A stretch of 64,000 nucleotides of DNA from Escherichia coli DSM 30083 = JCM 1649 = ATCC 11775 (GTDB taxonomy: Bacteria; Pseudomonadota; Gammaproteobacteria; Enterobacterales; Enterobacteriaceae). The notes below the pieces were generated by a model. It had not been told where the DNA came from. It saw only the letters and a list, made by a program, of their open reading frames with translations, and did no database searches. Positions 19,806 to 29,196 of this stretch are shown one piece after another. The stretch spans positions 4,154,001 through 4,218,000 of the forward strand of contig NZ_CP033092.2 of NCBI RefSeq assembly GCF_003697165.2. Reading direction: 5' to 3'. The position numbers and the translations under genes were made by a program. Positions within the stretch are counted from its first letter, which is position 1. Each line of letters begins with the position of its first letter.

Positions 19806-20426
19806 AAATTCAGTAAACCACTTCACCACTTCAGAGCAGACGAGACAAAAAGAATGGTTGACGCATCAGCTCAACCCCATATAGTTGTAACACTTGAGCC
19901 AAACCCTTGGGCCGCTTTTTACTTTGATATTAACATTGCTAATACAGGGAACGCACCTGCCTATAATGTTGAGGTTGTGTTTGATCCTCCACTAGTAAAT
20001 GCGGAGCATAGAGAAAAAAGTGAGATTCCGTTTAGTAAGGTAAGCGTGTTAAAAAATGGGCAATCACTTACCAGCAATCTCTGTAAGTATGAACAAATCA
20101 AAGATCAAATTTATAATATTAATATAAGCTGGGCAAGCAAACCTAAATCAAACGATAGAGAAACAAATGAATATGTGTATGACATGGCGACATTTGAAGG
20201 AATAAGTTATCTAGGAGCGAGAAGCCCATTGACGCAAATTGCAGAACAAATTAAAGGTATAAGAGAGGATTGGAAACCTATTGCACAAGGAGCTAAAAAA
20301 GTAAAAGCAGACGTATATACTTCAAGCGATAGAAACGAAGAACGCACGTATCTGCAAGAGCAACACGATTTGGCAATAAAAAGGAGAGATGAGAAAAGAG
20401 AAAAAAGATTAGAGTCTGGTGAATAA
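19806..20426 (+). pseudogene. 5'-truncated gene of unknown function
   Basis: About 206 codons remain in frame after the IS911 end. They include an extended beta-rich segment with PWAAFYFDINIANTGNAPAY, suggesting an immunoglobulin-like sandwich, then a strongly charged C-terminal helix (KRRDEKREKRLESGE). The N-terminus, which in similar-looking proteins I would expect to hold a membrane anchor, has been removed by IS911. The GTG at 19800 lies within the IS911 end and is not an authentic start; an internal ATG exists at 19854. It is AT rich, and convergent with the AbiJ-like gene 48 bases away. I do not recognise the family with certainty. Confidence 0.55.
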
Positions 20427-20474
20427 TTTTAAAGGGAGTGGGTAACTAACCCACTCGTAACTATAAACCTGTAA

Positions 20475-21299
20475 TTAATCACTTATTTTTGACAACAGAT
20501 AATTACTGAACGCACTGCAAGTGACTAACATAAATTTAGCTTCAGCTAAGGTAGGATTTACATCTTCTTCTGTTAGCGCATGACGTATTCCACCCTGATC
20601 ACTTGTATAACCATAGAGCTGACTAAAAGCGCCTTTCATTGCAGAGTGTATATATCCTTTTTCCTCTATAGCTTTAAGACAAGCCCCCAAGGTTCCTTTA
20701 TCATTGCCCGTGATTTTCCTGCATAAAGATTCAATTGCAGAGATAGACTCTTTAATCGAGTTTCTGTAGTCTGGCTGCTCTCTATCCGTCATTAGTTGTA
20801 ACGCCCTTTCGAAATGGCTACGCGATGAATCAGTGCCATTATCAACTGCGTTCTGAACACTTTCAATTTCGTTATCATTTGAAATAGGAGTAATACAACC
20901 ATTTATTATGGTATAACCAACGCCATGCTTTTTAAAGATGGAATTGAGATGCTTCGATAGATTAATATATGAATTAGTTCTCTCAATGATGAACTCAATT
21001 AAATCATATACCAAATACCATGCTTCCCCATATATATAATCTCGGATAGCAGTCAGCAACGTCTTATCACTTTTGTATCCACTTTCATAACGAGGAATAT
21101 TATCCGCAGGTTGATTTAGATAATATATCCACACAGACTGCGCACATTTTGTTGCTGTAGCAGTTTGACGATTGTTAGTCCAAAGGAAAAGATATAAGCA
21201 ATTCCACAATGCCATGCGTGTATCAGAATTAAGATCATTCAGCTGGACATGCTCTCTAACGTCAACATGACCATACCTCACAGAAAATGGCTTTATCAT
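20475..21299 (-). CDS. AbiJ-NTD4-like protein, possible phage-defence (abortive infection) gene
   Basis: The 274-residue protein opens IKPFSVRYGHVDVREHVQL, followed by LWNCLYLFLW. I recognise this as the AbiJ N-terminal domain 4 type (about residues 1-110). The C-terminal part has the repeated-helix layout and a closing GGIRHALTEEDVNPTLAEAKFMLV segment that resembles HEPN-like modules of abortive-infection proteins; the RH pair in it is a candidate active site, by inference. The gene is AT rich, stands alone on the minus strand and lies about 530 bases from leuX, a common place for defence genes. It has its own start at 21299 with AGGGGAAG upstream. Defence is inferred from domain and place only. 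Confidence 0.65.
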   Translation of the reverse strand: MIKPFSVRYGHVDVREHVQLNDLNSDTRMALWNCLYLFLWTNNRQTATATKCAQSVWIYYLNQPADNIPRYESGYKSDKTLLTAIRDYIYGEAWYLVYDLIEFIIERTNSYINLSKHLNSIFKKHGVGYTIINGCITPISNDNEIESVQNAVDNGTDSSRSHFERALQLMTDREQPDYRNSIKESISAIESLCRKITGNDKGTLGACLKAIEEKGYIHSAMKGAFSQLYGYTSDQGGIRHALTEEDVNPTLAEAKFMLVTCSAFSNYLLSKISD

Positions 21300-21832
21300 T
21301 CTTCCCCTGCCTGATTGTTATGTTCGTTTAAATTATGCAGTCTAAGTTTGATACAATCATATATTAAGCAATAGAATCCATAAAGCCCCGTTGGTGGTAA
21401 GACAACAAGCGGAGCCTCTTGCGACTTCATCAGGGTTATGTCAGTTAGTGAGGCTTATCAGGATGACCATGTACCCAAGGGGAGCGAGGCCGAACCGCTG
21501 GCAGAGCTTGCATATGGTCTGCAAGTACCGTGACCACCATAAACCTGTTTATCCCCTGCGGCGTCTCGCGACGGCGACAGAATGGGGGCATCGGGCTAAA
21601 ATGCGCTGCACTAAAAGTTTTGGGATTGTTTAGAGACGGTGGCTACGTCATAGCTTTCAAGTTGAGTCAGTACGTGTTTGACGCTTGGAACGACACGCCG
21701 CTATGAGTTAACATCCCAATTACCACTATCAACCACAGCGGCTTTTTCAAGGGACATAACAGAGCATTTCTTACAGGCAAAAGAGACAGATTTAATCGTC
21801 TAACTAACTGTATTGTAAGGAATTTAGTAACT
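21300..21832. other. gene-free segment between the AbiJ-like gene and leuX
   Basis: About 530 bases that should hold the attachment-site side of the island. No integrase gene or recognisable fragment of one can be read in any frame. The plus-strand open frame at 21391-21633 has no ribosome site or motif. The 30 bases next to the tRNA (ending near TAAGGAATTTAGTAACT) follow the 3' end of leuX directly. Confidence 0.45.
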
Positions 21833-21917
21833 TGGTGCCGAAGGCCGGACTCGAACCGGCACGTATTTCTACGGTTGATTTTGAATCAACTGCGTCTACC
21901 GATTTCGCCACTTCGGC
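21833..21917 (-). tRNA. leuX: tRNA-Leu(CAA), leuX
   Basis: The minus strand folds as an 85-base class II tRNA: acceptor stem GCCGAAG paired with CTTCGGC and followed by ACCA, anticodon stem GTTGA/TCAAC with loop TTCAAAA giving anticodon CAA, a long variable arm, and T-loop GGTTCGAGTCC. It is leuX, which reads UUG. In E. coli its 3' end is the integration site of the KpLE2/P4-type elements, and here the accessory island lies on exactly that side. Confidence 0.97.
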
Positions 21918-22112
21918 ACTGAAGAGGTATGCGGAAAACGTTGTGGATTATACCTGTCGCACGCCACCATGCAAGCGCCAGCTTGCACCCACCTCGCTAA
22001 GTGCTGAAATTTTCAGCATTACACTCAGCGATATGTAACCTTTGTCACACTCCAGGCACCCCGCCCTGCCATGCTCTACACTTCCCAAACAACACCAGAG
22101 AAGGACCCAAAA

Positions 22113-23132
22113 ATGTCGATGATAAAAAGCTATGCCGCAAAAGAAGCGGGCGGCGAACTGGAAGTTTATGAGTACGATCCCGGTGAGCTGAAGCCACAAG
22201 ATGTTGAAGTGCAGGTGGATTACTGCGGGATTTGTCATTCCGATCTGTCGATGATCGATAACGAATGGGGATTTTCACAATATCCGCTGGTTGCCGGGCA
22301 TGAGGTGATTGGGCGCGTGGTGGCACTCGGGAGCGCCGCGCAGGATAAAGGTTTGCAGGTCGGTCAGCGTGTCGGGATTGGCTGGACGGCGCGTAGCTGT
22401 GGTCACTGCGACGCCTGTATTAGCGGTAATCAGATCAACTGCGAGCAAGGTGCGGTGCCGACGATTATGAATCGCGGTGGCTTTGCCGAGAAGTTGCGTG
22501 CGGACTGGCAATGGGTGATTCCACTGCCAGAAAATATTGATATCGAGTCCGCCGGGCCGCTGTTGTGCGGCGGTATCACGGTCTTTAAACCACTGTTGAT
22601 GCACCATATCACTGCTACCAGCCGCGTTGGGGTAATTGGTATTGGCGGGCTGGGGCATATCGCTATAAAACTTCTGCACGCAATGGGATGCGAGGTGACG
22701 GCCTTTAGTTCTAATCCGGCGAAAGAGCAGGAAGTACTGGCGATGGGTGCCGATAAAGTGGTGAATAGCCGCGATCCGCAGGCACTGAAAGCCCTGTCGG
22801 GGCAGTTTGATCTCATTATCAATACTGTGAACGTCAGCCTCGACTGGCAGCCTTATTTTGAGGCGCTGACCTATGGCGGTAATTTCCATACGGTCGGTGC
22901 GGTTCTCACGCCGCTGTCTGTTCCGGCCTTTACGTTAATTGCGGGCGACCGCAGCATCTCTGGTTCTGCTACCGGCACGCCTTATGAGCTGCGTAAGCTG
23001 ATGCGTTTTGCCGCCCGCAGCAAGGTTGCGCCGACCACCGAACTGTTCCCGATGTCGAAAATTAACGACGCCATCCAGCATGTACGCGATGGTAAAGCGC
23101 GCTACCGCGTGGTCCTGAAAGCCGACTTCTGA
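22113..23132 (+). CDS. ahr: Ahr, NADPH-dependent zinc aldehyde reductase
   Basis: Ahr (YjgB, 339 residues) is a medium-chain zinc alcohol dehydrogenase that reduces a wide range of aldehydes to alcohols in the cytosol. The catalytic zinc ligands are in CGICHSD (about 38-44) and GHEVIG, the structural zinc Cys residues are in CGHCDACISGNQINC, and the cofactor loop is GIGGLGH near 177-183. The ATG at 22113 follows AGAAGGA; a frame open from 22071 is longer but lacks a site. It is the first backbone gene after leuX. A hairpin follows the stop. Confidence 0.95.
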   Translation: MSMIKSYAAKEAGGELEVYEYDPGELKPQDVEVQVDYCGICHSDLSMIDNEWGFSQYPLVAGHEVIGRVVALGSAAQDKGLQVGQRVGIGWTARSCGHCDACISGNQINCEQGAVPTIMNRGGFAEKLRADWQWVIPLPENIDIESAGPLLCGGITVFKPLLMHHITATSRVGVIGIGGLGHIAIKLLHAMGCEVTAFSSNPAKEQEVLAMGADKVVNSRDPQALKALSGQFDLIINTVNVSLDWQPYFEALTYGGNFHTVGAVLTPLSVPAFTLIAGDRSISGSATGTPYELRKLMRFAARSKVAPTTELFPMSKINDAIQHVRDGKARYRVVLKADF

Positions 23133-23138
23133 TCCCTT

Positions 23139-23161
23139 TGCCGGGTGCCTGTCGCCCGGCA
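23139..23161 (+). terminator. terminator-like hairpin after ahr
   Basis: TGCCGGGTGCCTGTCGCCCGGCA forms a GC-rich stem starting seven bases after the ahr stop. It lacks a long T run, so termination efficiency is uncertain. Confidence 0.6.
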
Positions 23162-23261
23162 CTTAAATCTCTTTGGAAGGCGTCTCGCAATCTGCTGAAT
23201 TTAGCGGTGAAGAGTGCACAGCCGTTGCCTATACTCCAGGCAGGAAACTGGAGGAAATCTC

Positions 23262-24764
23262 ATGAGCGAACCCCTGTTAATTGCCCGCACGCCGGACACA
23301 GAACTGTTTTTACTGCCGGGAATGGCTAACCGTCACGGGCTGATTACTGGCGCAACGGGGACGGGTAAAACCGTTACGCTGCAAAAACTGGCGGAGTCAT
23401 TGTCGGAAATCGGCGTGCCGGTGTTTATGGCTGATGTGAAAGGCGATCTGACCGGTATCGCGCAGGCAGGAACGGCGTCGGAAAAACTGCTCGCAAGGCT
23501 TAAAAATATCGGCGTCAATGACTGGCAACCGCATGCCAATCCGGTGGTGGTGTGGGATATCTTTGGCGAGAAAGGCCATCCGGTGCGGGCGACGGTTTCA
23601 GACCTGGGGCCGCTGTTGCTGGCGCGGCTGTTGAATCTCAACGATGTGCAATCTGGCGTGCTGAATATCATCTTCCGCATTGCTGACGATCAGGGGCTGT
23701 TACTGCTCGACTTTAAAGATTTGCGGGCGATTACCCAGTACATCGGCAATAACGCCAAATCTTTCCAGAATCAGTACGGTAATATTAGTAGCGCATCGGT
23801 TGGTGCCATCCAGCGCGGGCTGTTATCGCTGGAACAGCAAGGCGCAGCACACTTCTTTGGCGAGCCGATGCTGGATATCAAAGACTGGATGCGCACCGAT
23901 ACCAACGGTAAAGGCGTTATCAATATCCTCAGCGCCGAGAAGCTTTATCAGATGCCGAAACTGTACGCCGCCAGCCTGCTGTGGATGCTTTCAGAGTTGT
24001 ATGAACAATTGCCGGAAGCAGGCGATCTGGAGAAACCAAAACTGGTGTTTTTCTTCGACGAGGCACATCTGCTGTTTAACGATGCACCGCAGGTACTGCT
24101 GGATAAGATTGAGCAGGTGATACGGCTTATTCGCTCAAAAGGCGTAGGCGTCTGGTTCGTTTCGCAAAACCCGTCTGATATTCCGGATAATGTGCTCGGG
24201 CAGCTCGGTAATCGCGTTCAACACGCTTTGCGTGCTTTTACGCCCAAAGATCAGAAAGCGGTAAAAGCTGCGGCGCAAACCATGCGGGCCAATCCGGCAT
24301 TTGATACCGAAAAGGCAATCCAGGAACTGGGGACCGGCGAGGCGTTAATCTCGTTTCTTGATGTGAAAGGAAGTCCTTCAGTGGTGGAACGGGCGATGGT
24401 GATTGCGCCTTGTTCGCGGATGGGACCGGTGACGGAAGATGAGCGTAATGGCTTGATTAATCACTCTCCGGTGTATGGCAAGTACGAGGATGAGGTGGAC
24501 CGGGAATCCGCCTATGAGATGTTGCAAAAAGGCGTACAGGCAAGCGTCGAGCAGCAAAATAATCCCCCCGCGAAAGGGAAAGAGGTGGCGGTGGATGACG
24601 GCATTCTTGGTGGATTAAAGGATATTTTGTTTGGCACTACCGGACCACGCGGCGGGAAGAAAGATGGTGTGGTGCAAACAATGGCGAAAAGCGCCGCCCG
24701 CCAGGTGACGAATCAGATTGTACGCGGGATGTTGGGGAGTTTGCTGGGGGGAAGAAGAAGGTAA
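23262..24764 (+). CDS. yjgR: YjgR, HerA-type P-loop ATPase (DUF853 family)
   Basis: The 500-residue cytosolic protein has Walker A GATGTGKT at 30-37 and a Walker B strand LVFFFDEAH near residues 262-270, the layout of the HerA/FtsK-like family annotated as DUF853. The C-terminus is basic and glycine rich (ending LLGGRRR). It is thought to be a hydrolase linked to DNA or to membrane partners, but no function is established. The ATG at 23262 follows GGAGGAAATCTC. Length equals K-12 YjgR. Confidence 0.93.
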   Translation: MSEPLLIARTPDTELFLLPGMANRHGLITGATGTGKTVTLQKLAESLSEIGVPVFMADVKGDLTGIAQAGTASEKLLARLKNIGVNDWQPHANPVVVWDIFGEKGHPVRATVSDLGPLLLARLLNLNDVQSGVLNIIFRIADDQGLLLLDFKDLRAITQYIGNNAKSFQNQYGNISSASVGAIQRGLLSLEQQGAAHFFGEPMLDIKDWMRTDTNGKGVINILSAEKLYQMPKLYAASLLWMLSELYEQLPEAGDLEKPKLVFFFDEAHLLFNDAPQVLLDKIEQVIRLIRSKGVGVWFVSQNPSDIPDNVLGQLGNRVQHALRAFTPKDQKAVKAAAQTMRANPAFDTEKAIQELGTGEALISFLDVKGSPSVVERAMVIAPCSRMGPVTEDERNGLINHSPVYGKYEDEVDRESAYEMLQKGVQASVEQQNNPPAKGKEVAVDDGILGGLKDILFGTTGPRGGKKDGVVQTMAKSAARQVTNQIVRGMLGSLLGGRRR

Positions 24765-24780
24765 GTCAGGTGCGGTCTGT

Positions 24781-24818
24781 GCCCCTCACCCTAACCCTCT
24801 CCCCAAAGGGGCGAGGGG
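24781..24818. repeat. CCCTCACCCTAACCCTCTCCC-type enterobacterial intergenic repeat
   Basis: The sequence CCCCTCACCCTAACCCTCTC followed by CCCAAAGGGGCGAGGGG can fold on itself. I recognise the unit as a dispersed intergenic repeat seen in many E. coli gaps. It sits between yjgR and the terminator shared with lptG. Confidence 0.55.
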
Positions 24819-24856
24819 ACCGATCGAACTCGTATTTGACTTTATCAACAATGTGA

Positions 24857-24876
24857 AAGGGAGCTTTCGCTCCCTT
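24857..24876. terminator. bidirectional hairpin between yjgR and lptG
   Basis: AAGGGAGCTTTCGCTCCCTT is a perfect stem with a four-base loop, A-rich on one side and T-rich on the other. It lies between the convergent genes yjgR and lptG and can serve both. Confidence 0.8.
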
Positions 24877-24882
24877 GCTTGG

Positions 24883-25965
24883 TTACGATTTTCTCATTAA
24901 CAGCCACAGGCTGATTAAGAAGAAGCTGGCGCTTGGCAACAGTGCGCCGATGATCGGCGGGATGCCATAAACCAACGTCAGCGGGCCGAAGATCTGGTCC
25001 AGTACGTAGAAGACAAAACCGAAGCTGATACCGGTGACCACACGCACGCCCATCGGTACGCTACGCAGTGGGCCAAAGATGAACGACAGCGCCATCAGCA
25101 TCATCACCGCCACGGATAGCGGCTGGAAGATTTTGCTCCACATATTGAGCTGATAACGTCCGGCATCCTGACCGCTCGACTTCAGATACTTCACGTAGTT
25201 GTGCAAACCGCTGATTGAGAGTGCATCCGGGTCCAGCGCCACCACGCCCAGTTTGTCTGGCGTGAGGTTGGTTTTCCAGGTGCCGCTCACCGTCTGCGAA
25301 CCGGTAATCTGTTTCGGATTGGTCAAATCAGATTCATCAACCTGCGACAGACGCCAGACTTTATGTTCCGGGTCAAACTTCGCAGTAGCGGCATAGCGTA
25401 CGGATTGTAGACGACGATTCTCGTTAAAGGCATAAATGCTGATGCCACCTAACTCTTCGTCACCTTTAACCCGCTCAATGTAGACGAAGTTGTTGCCATC
25501 TTTCGCCCATAAGCCTTGCTGGGTAGAGAGCAACGAGCCGCCGTACATCGCCTGCGCACGGTAGTTACGCGCCATCTGCTCGCCCTGCGGCGCGACCCAT
25601 TCACCAATCGCCATCGTCAGCAAGACCAGCGGAATGGCGGTTTTCATCACCGACAGCGCCACCTGCATACGGGTAAAACCAGAAGCCTGCATCACCACCA
25701 GTTCGCTGCGCTGCGCCAGCATCCCAAGACCAAGCAACGCCCCAAGCAGAGCCGCCATCGGGAAGAAGATTTGCACATCTTTCGGCACGCTCAGCAAGGT
25801 ATACATTCCTGCGCCTAACGCGTCGTAACTCCCCTGCCCGGCTTTTTTCAGCTGATCGACAAACTTGATAATGCCGGACAGCGACACCAGCATGAACAGC
25901 GTCATCATGATGGTGGTGAAAATAGTTTTACCGATATAGCGGTCAAGTACGCCAAAAGGTTGCAT
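24883..25965 (-). CDS. lptG: LptG, lipopolysaccharide export permease
   Basis: LptG (360 residues) forms with LptF the membrane part of the LptB2FGC complex that lifts lipopolysaccharide out of the inner membrane. The pattern is three membrane helices, a periplasmic beta-jellyroll (about residues 130-265) and three more helices, with conserved GMLAQRSELVVMQASG coupling residues near 80-95. The ATG at 25965 shares a base with the lptF stop (TGATG), so the pair is translationally coupled. It is essential in E. coli. The length is as in K-12. Confidence 0.97.
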   Translation of the reverse strand: MQPFGVLDRYIGKTIFTTIMMTLFMLVSLSGIIKFVDQLKKAGQGSYDALGAGMYTLLSVPKDVQIFFPMAALLGALLGLGMLAQRSELVVMQASGFTRMQVALSVMKTAIPLVLLTMAIGEWVAPQGEQMARNYRAQAMYGGSLLSTQQGLWAKDGNNFVYIERVKGDEELGGISIYAFNENRRLQSVRYAATAKFDPEHKVWRLSQVDESDLTNPKQITGSQTVSGTWKTNLTPDKLGVVALDPDALSISGLHNYVKYLKSSGQDAGRYQLNMWSKIFQPLSVAVMMLMALSFIFGPLRSVPMGVRVVTGISFGFVFYVLDQIFGPLTLVYGIPPIIGALLPSASFFLISLWLLMRKS

Positions 25966-27065
25966 CACACCGCTCCTTTACGCGAAAAACTGGCGCGCAG
26001 GCGGCGGACCGGCACAGTGTCCCAAAGGTTGAGAACAATCGCCAAAGCCAGATAAATCAGGTTAACGGTCCACATCCACAGCGTCGGGTCCAGCTTACCT
26101 TTACCGCCGTTCGATTTCAGGGAGGTCTGGATCAGGAAGAAAAGTAGATACAGCAGCATGGCTGGCAGCATCGACAGTACGCGTCCCTGACGTGGGTTAA
26201 CCACGCTCAACGGTACGACCATAAGTGCCATCATAAACACGGTGAATACCAACGTGATACGCCAGTTCAGTTCTGCGCGGGCACGATCGGTGTCAGTGTT
26301 CCACAATGTACGCATGTCCATCTGGTCGGTATCGTTCGGGTCGAGCGCCACCGCCTGGTGACCAATGATCGCCTGATAATCCTGGAAGTCCGTAATGCGG
26401 AAATCACGTAACAGTGCAGTGCCTTCGAAGCGCGTTCCCTGGTTGAGAGTGACGACCTGGGAGCCGTCGCGCAGCTGGGTTAAATGTCCGGAATCGGCCA
26501 CCACCACAGAAGGACGTGCATTACCTTTTGGTCGAATTTGCGCGAGGAACACATCTTTGAAATCGCTGCCGTCAACGCTTTCGATGAACAGCACCGAACT
26601 GCCATTAGTCGCTTGCTGGAATTGCCCTTGCGCCAGCGCCGCCATGCCAGGGTTCGCTTTCGCTTCTGCTAACACTTCATCCTGATGACGCGATGACCAC
26701 GGTCCCGCCCACATCACGTTAACCGCCGCGACGATTGCCGTGAATACCGCAAGGATCATTGCCGCTTTCACCAGAACCGCTTTGCTCAGGCCGCAGGCAT
26801 GCATTACCGTAATTTCACTTTCGGTATACAGTTTGCCCAGCGTCATCAGCAGCCCGAGGAACAGGCTTAATGGCAGGATAAGCTGCGCCATTTCCGGCAC
26901 GCCCAACCCGAGAAGGGAGAGCACCAGATTCGCCGGAATATCGCCGTCAACCGCTGCGCCGAGGATCCTCACTAACTTTTGACAGAAGAAGATCAAAAGC
27001 AAGATGAAGAGTATCGCCAGCTGGCTTTTGAGCGTCTCCCGCACCAGATATCTTATGATTATCAC
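25965..27065 (-). CDS. lptF: LptF, lipopolysaccharide export permease
   Basis: LptF (366 residues) is the partner of LptG with the same six-helix plus periplasmic jellyroll plan; its coupling-helix region reads KLYTESEITVMHACGLSKA. It hands lipopolysaccharide to LptA via the periplasmic bridge. It is divergent from pepA across a 266-base gap that holds both promoters. Essential in E. coli. Confidence 0.97.
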   Translation of the reverse strand: MIIIRYLVRETLKSQLAILFILLLIFFCQKLVRILGAAVDGDIPANLVLSLLGLGVPEMAQLILPLSLFLGLLMTLGKLYTESEITVMHACGLSKAVLVKAAMILAVFTAIVAAVNVMWAGPWSSRHQDEVLAEAKANPGMAALAQGQFQQATNGSSVLFIESVDGSDFKDVFLAQIRPKGNARPSVVVADSGHLTQLRDGSQVVTLNQGTRFEGTALLRDFRITDFQDYQAIIGHQAVALDPNDTDQMDMRTLWNTDTDRARAELNWRITLVFTVFMMALMVVPLSVVNPRQGRVLSMLPAMLLYLLFFLIQTSLKSNGGKGKLDPTLWMWTVNLIYLALAIVLNLWDTVPVRRLRASFSRKGAV

Positions 27066-27331
27066 TTTAAATACGCCCGTAAAAACTCGTCTTTTGCAGG
27101 ATTTTAGCTTGTTTCATGGCTTAAACGTCATTTATTCTCTTGAGTCGTCGAAATCGTCGCTAAGATAATTATACTCAACGGATTCACCTCTCAGATTTTG
27201 TTCTGACGTGCCAATGCCGTAATAACGTTAAGATTAACACGAAGTCATCGCAACAGCGGACATGAGTTACGAAAGCTTGCAATTCTATCTGTAGCCACCG
27301 CCGTTGTCTTTAAGATTCAGGAGCGTAGTGC
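27066..27331. promoter_or_regulatory. divergent lptF / pepA control region
   Basis: Divergent promoters are expected here. The last part, before pepA, contains AAGATTCAGGAG as the likely ribosome-binding region. Individual promoter elements cannot be assigned with confidence from sequence alone. Confidence 0.5.
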
Positions 27332-28843
27332 ATGGAGTTTAGTGTAAAAAGCGGTAGCCCGGAGAAACAGCGGAGTGCCTGCATCGTCGTGGGCGTCTTC
27401 GAACCACGTCGCCTTTCTCCGATTGCAGAACAGCTCGATAAAATCAGCGATGGGTACATCAGCGCCCTGCTACGTCGGGGCGAACTGGAAGGAAAACCGG
27501 GGCAGACATTGTTGCTGCACCATGTTCCGAATGTACTTTCCGAGCGAATTCTCCTTATTGGTTGCGGCAAAGAACGTGAGCTGGATGAGCGTCAGTACAA
27601 GCAGGTTATTCAGAAAACCATTAATACGCTGAATGATACTGGCTCAATGGAAGCGGTCTGCTTTCTGACTGAACTGCACGTTAAAGGCCGTAACAACTAC
27701 TGGAAAGTGCGTCAGGCTGTCGAGACGGCAAAAGAGACGCTCTACAGTTTCGATCAGCTGAAAACGAACAAGAGCGAACCGCGTCGTCCGCTGCGTAAGA
27801 TGGTGTTCAACGTGCCGACCCGCCGTGAACTGACCAGCGGTGAGCGCGCGATCCAGCACGGTCTGGCGATTGCCGCCGGGATTAAAGCAGCAAAAGATCT
27901 CGGCAATATGCCGCCGAATATCTGTAACGCCGCTTACCTCGCTTCACAAGCGCGCCAGCTGGCTGACAGCTACAGCAAGAATGTCATTACCCGCGTTATC
28001 GGCGAACAGCAGATGAAAGAGCTGGGGATGCACTCTTATCTGGCGGTCGGTCAGGGTTCGCAAAACGAATCGCTGATGTCGGTGATTGAGTACAAAGGCA
28101 ACGCGTCGGAAGATGCACGCCCAATCGTGCTGGTGGGTAAAGGTTTAACCTTCGACTCCGGCGGTATCTCGATCAAGCCTTCAGAAGGCATGGATGAGAT
28201 GAAGTACGATATGTGCGGCGCGGCGGCGGTTTACGGCGTGATGCGTATGGTCGCGGAGCTACAACTGCCGATTAATGTTATCGGCGTGCTGGCAGGTTGT
28301 GAAAACATGCCAGGCGGTCGCGCCTATCGTCCGGGCGATGTGTTAACCACCATGTCTGGTCAAACCGTTGAAGTGCTCAACACCGACGCTGAAGGCCGCC
28401 TGGTACTGTGCGACGTGTTAACTTACGTTGAGCGTTTTGAGCCGGAAGCGGTGATTGACGTGGCGACGCTGACCGGTGCCTGCGTGATCGCGCTGGGTCA
28501 TCACATTACTGGTCTGATGGCGAACCACAATCCGCTGGCCCATGAACTGATTGCCGCGTCTGAACAATCCGGTGACCGCGCATGGCGCTTACCGCTGGGT
28601 GACGAGTATCAGGAACAACTGGAGTCCAATTTTGCCGATATGGCGAACATTGGCGGTCGTCCTGGTGGGGCGATTACCGCAGGTTGCTTCCTGTCGCGCT
28701 TTACCCGTAAGTACAACTGGGCGCACCTGGATATCGCCGGAACCGCCTGGCGTTCTGGTAAAGCAAAAGGCGCAACCGGTCGTCCGGTAGCGTTGCTGGC
28801 ACAGTTCCTGTTGAACCGCGCTGGGTTTAACGGCGAAGAGTAA
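27332..28843 (+). CDS. pepA: PepA, leucyl aminopeptidase A and DNA-binding architectural protein
   Basis: PepA (503 residues) is the hexameric M17 metallo-aminopeptidase. The M17 signature NTDAEGRL is at 350-357, with metal ligands in [15 protein letters not shown] and KYDMCGAA upstream. In E. coli the same protein binds DNA, assisting XerCD recombination of plasmids and pyrimidine repression of carAB. The frame and length match K-12. It is followed by a triple BIME array, not a simple terminator. Confidence 0.97.
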
Positions 28844-28866
28844 TTGCGTCAGGCAAGGCTGTTATT

Positions 28867-29144
<278 letters not shown>

Positions 29145-29196
29145 GCTGCGGTGTATACCTGATGCGTATTTAAATCCACCACAAGAAGCCCCATAT

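Larger units (their letters stand above)
17360..19806 (-). mobile_element. IS911 interrupted by IS30
   Basis: The two outer ends share the pattern TGGYCAMCTRAA (TGGTCAACTAAA at 17360 and the complement of TGGCCACCTGAA ending at 19806), and the enclosed orfA and orfB match IS911 insN and insO. Removing the IS30 and one copy of its 2-base duplication leaves about 1.22 kb, near the 1.25 kb of IS911; the exact ends are therefore slightly uncertain. The flanks share no direct repeat: one is a truncated oxidoreductase and the other a truncated unknown gene. IS911 thus marks a rearrangement boundary. K-12 has a similar insO-IS30-insN arrangement in its leuX-linked element, as I recall. Confidence 0.85.

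Noticed and set aside
21391..21633. 80-codon open frame near leuX as a possible integrase remnant
   Set aside because: No tyrosine-recombinase motif (R..HxxR..Y) is readable, and there is no ribosome site.
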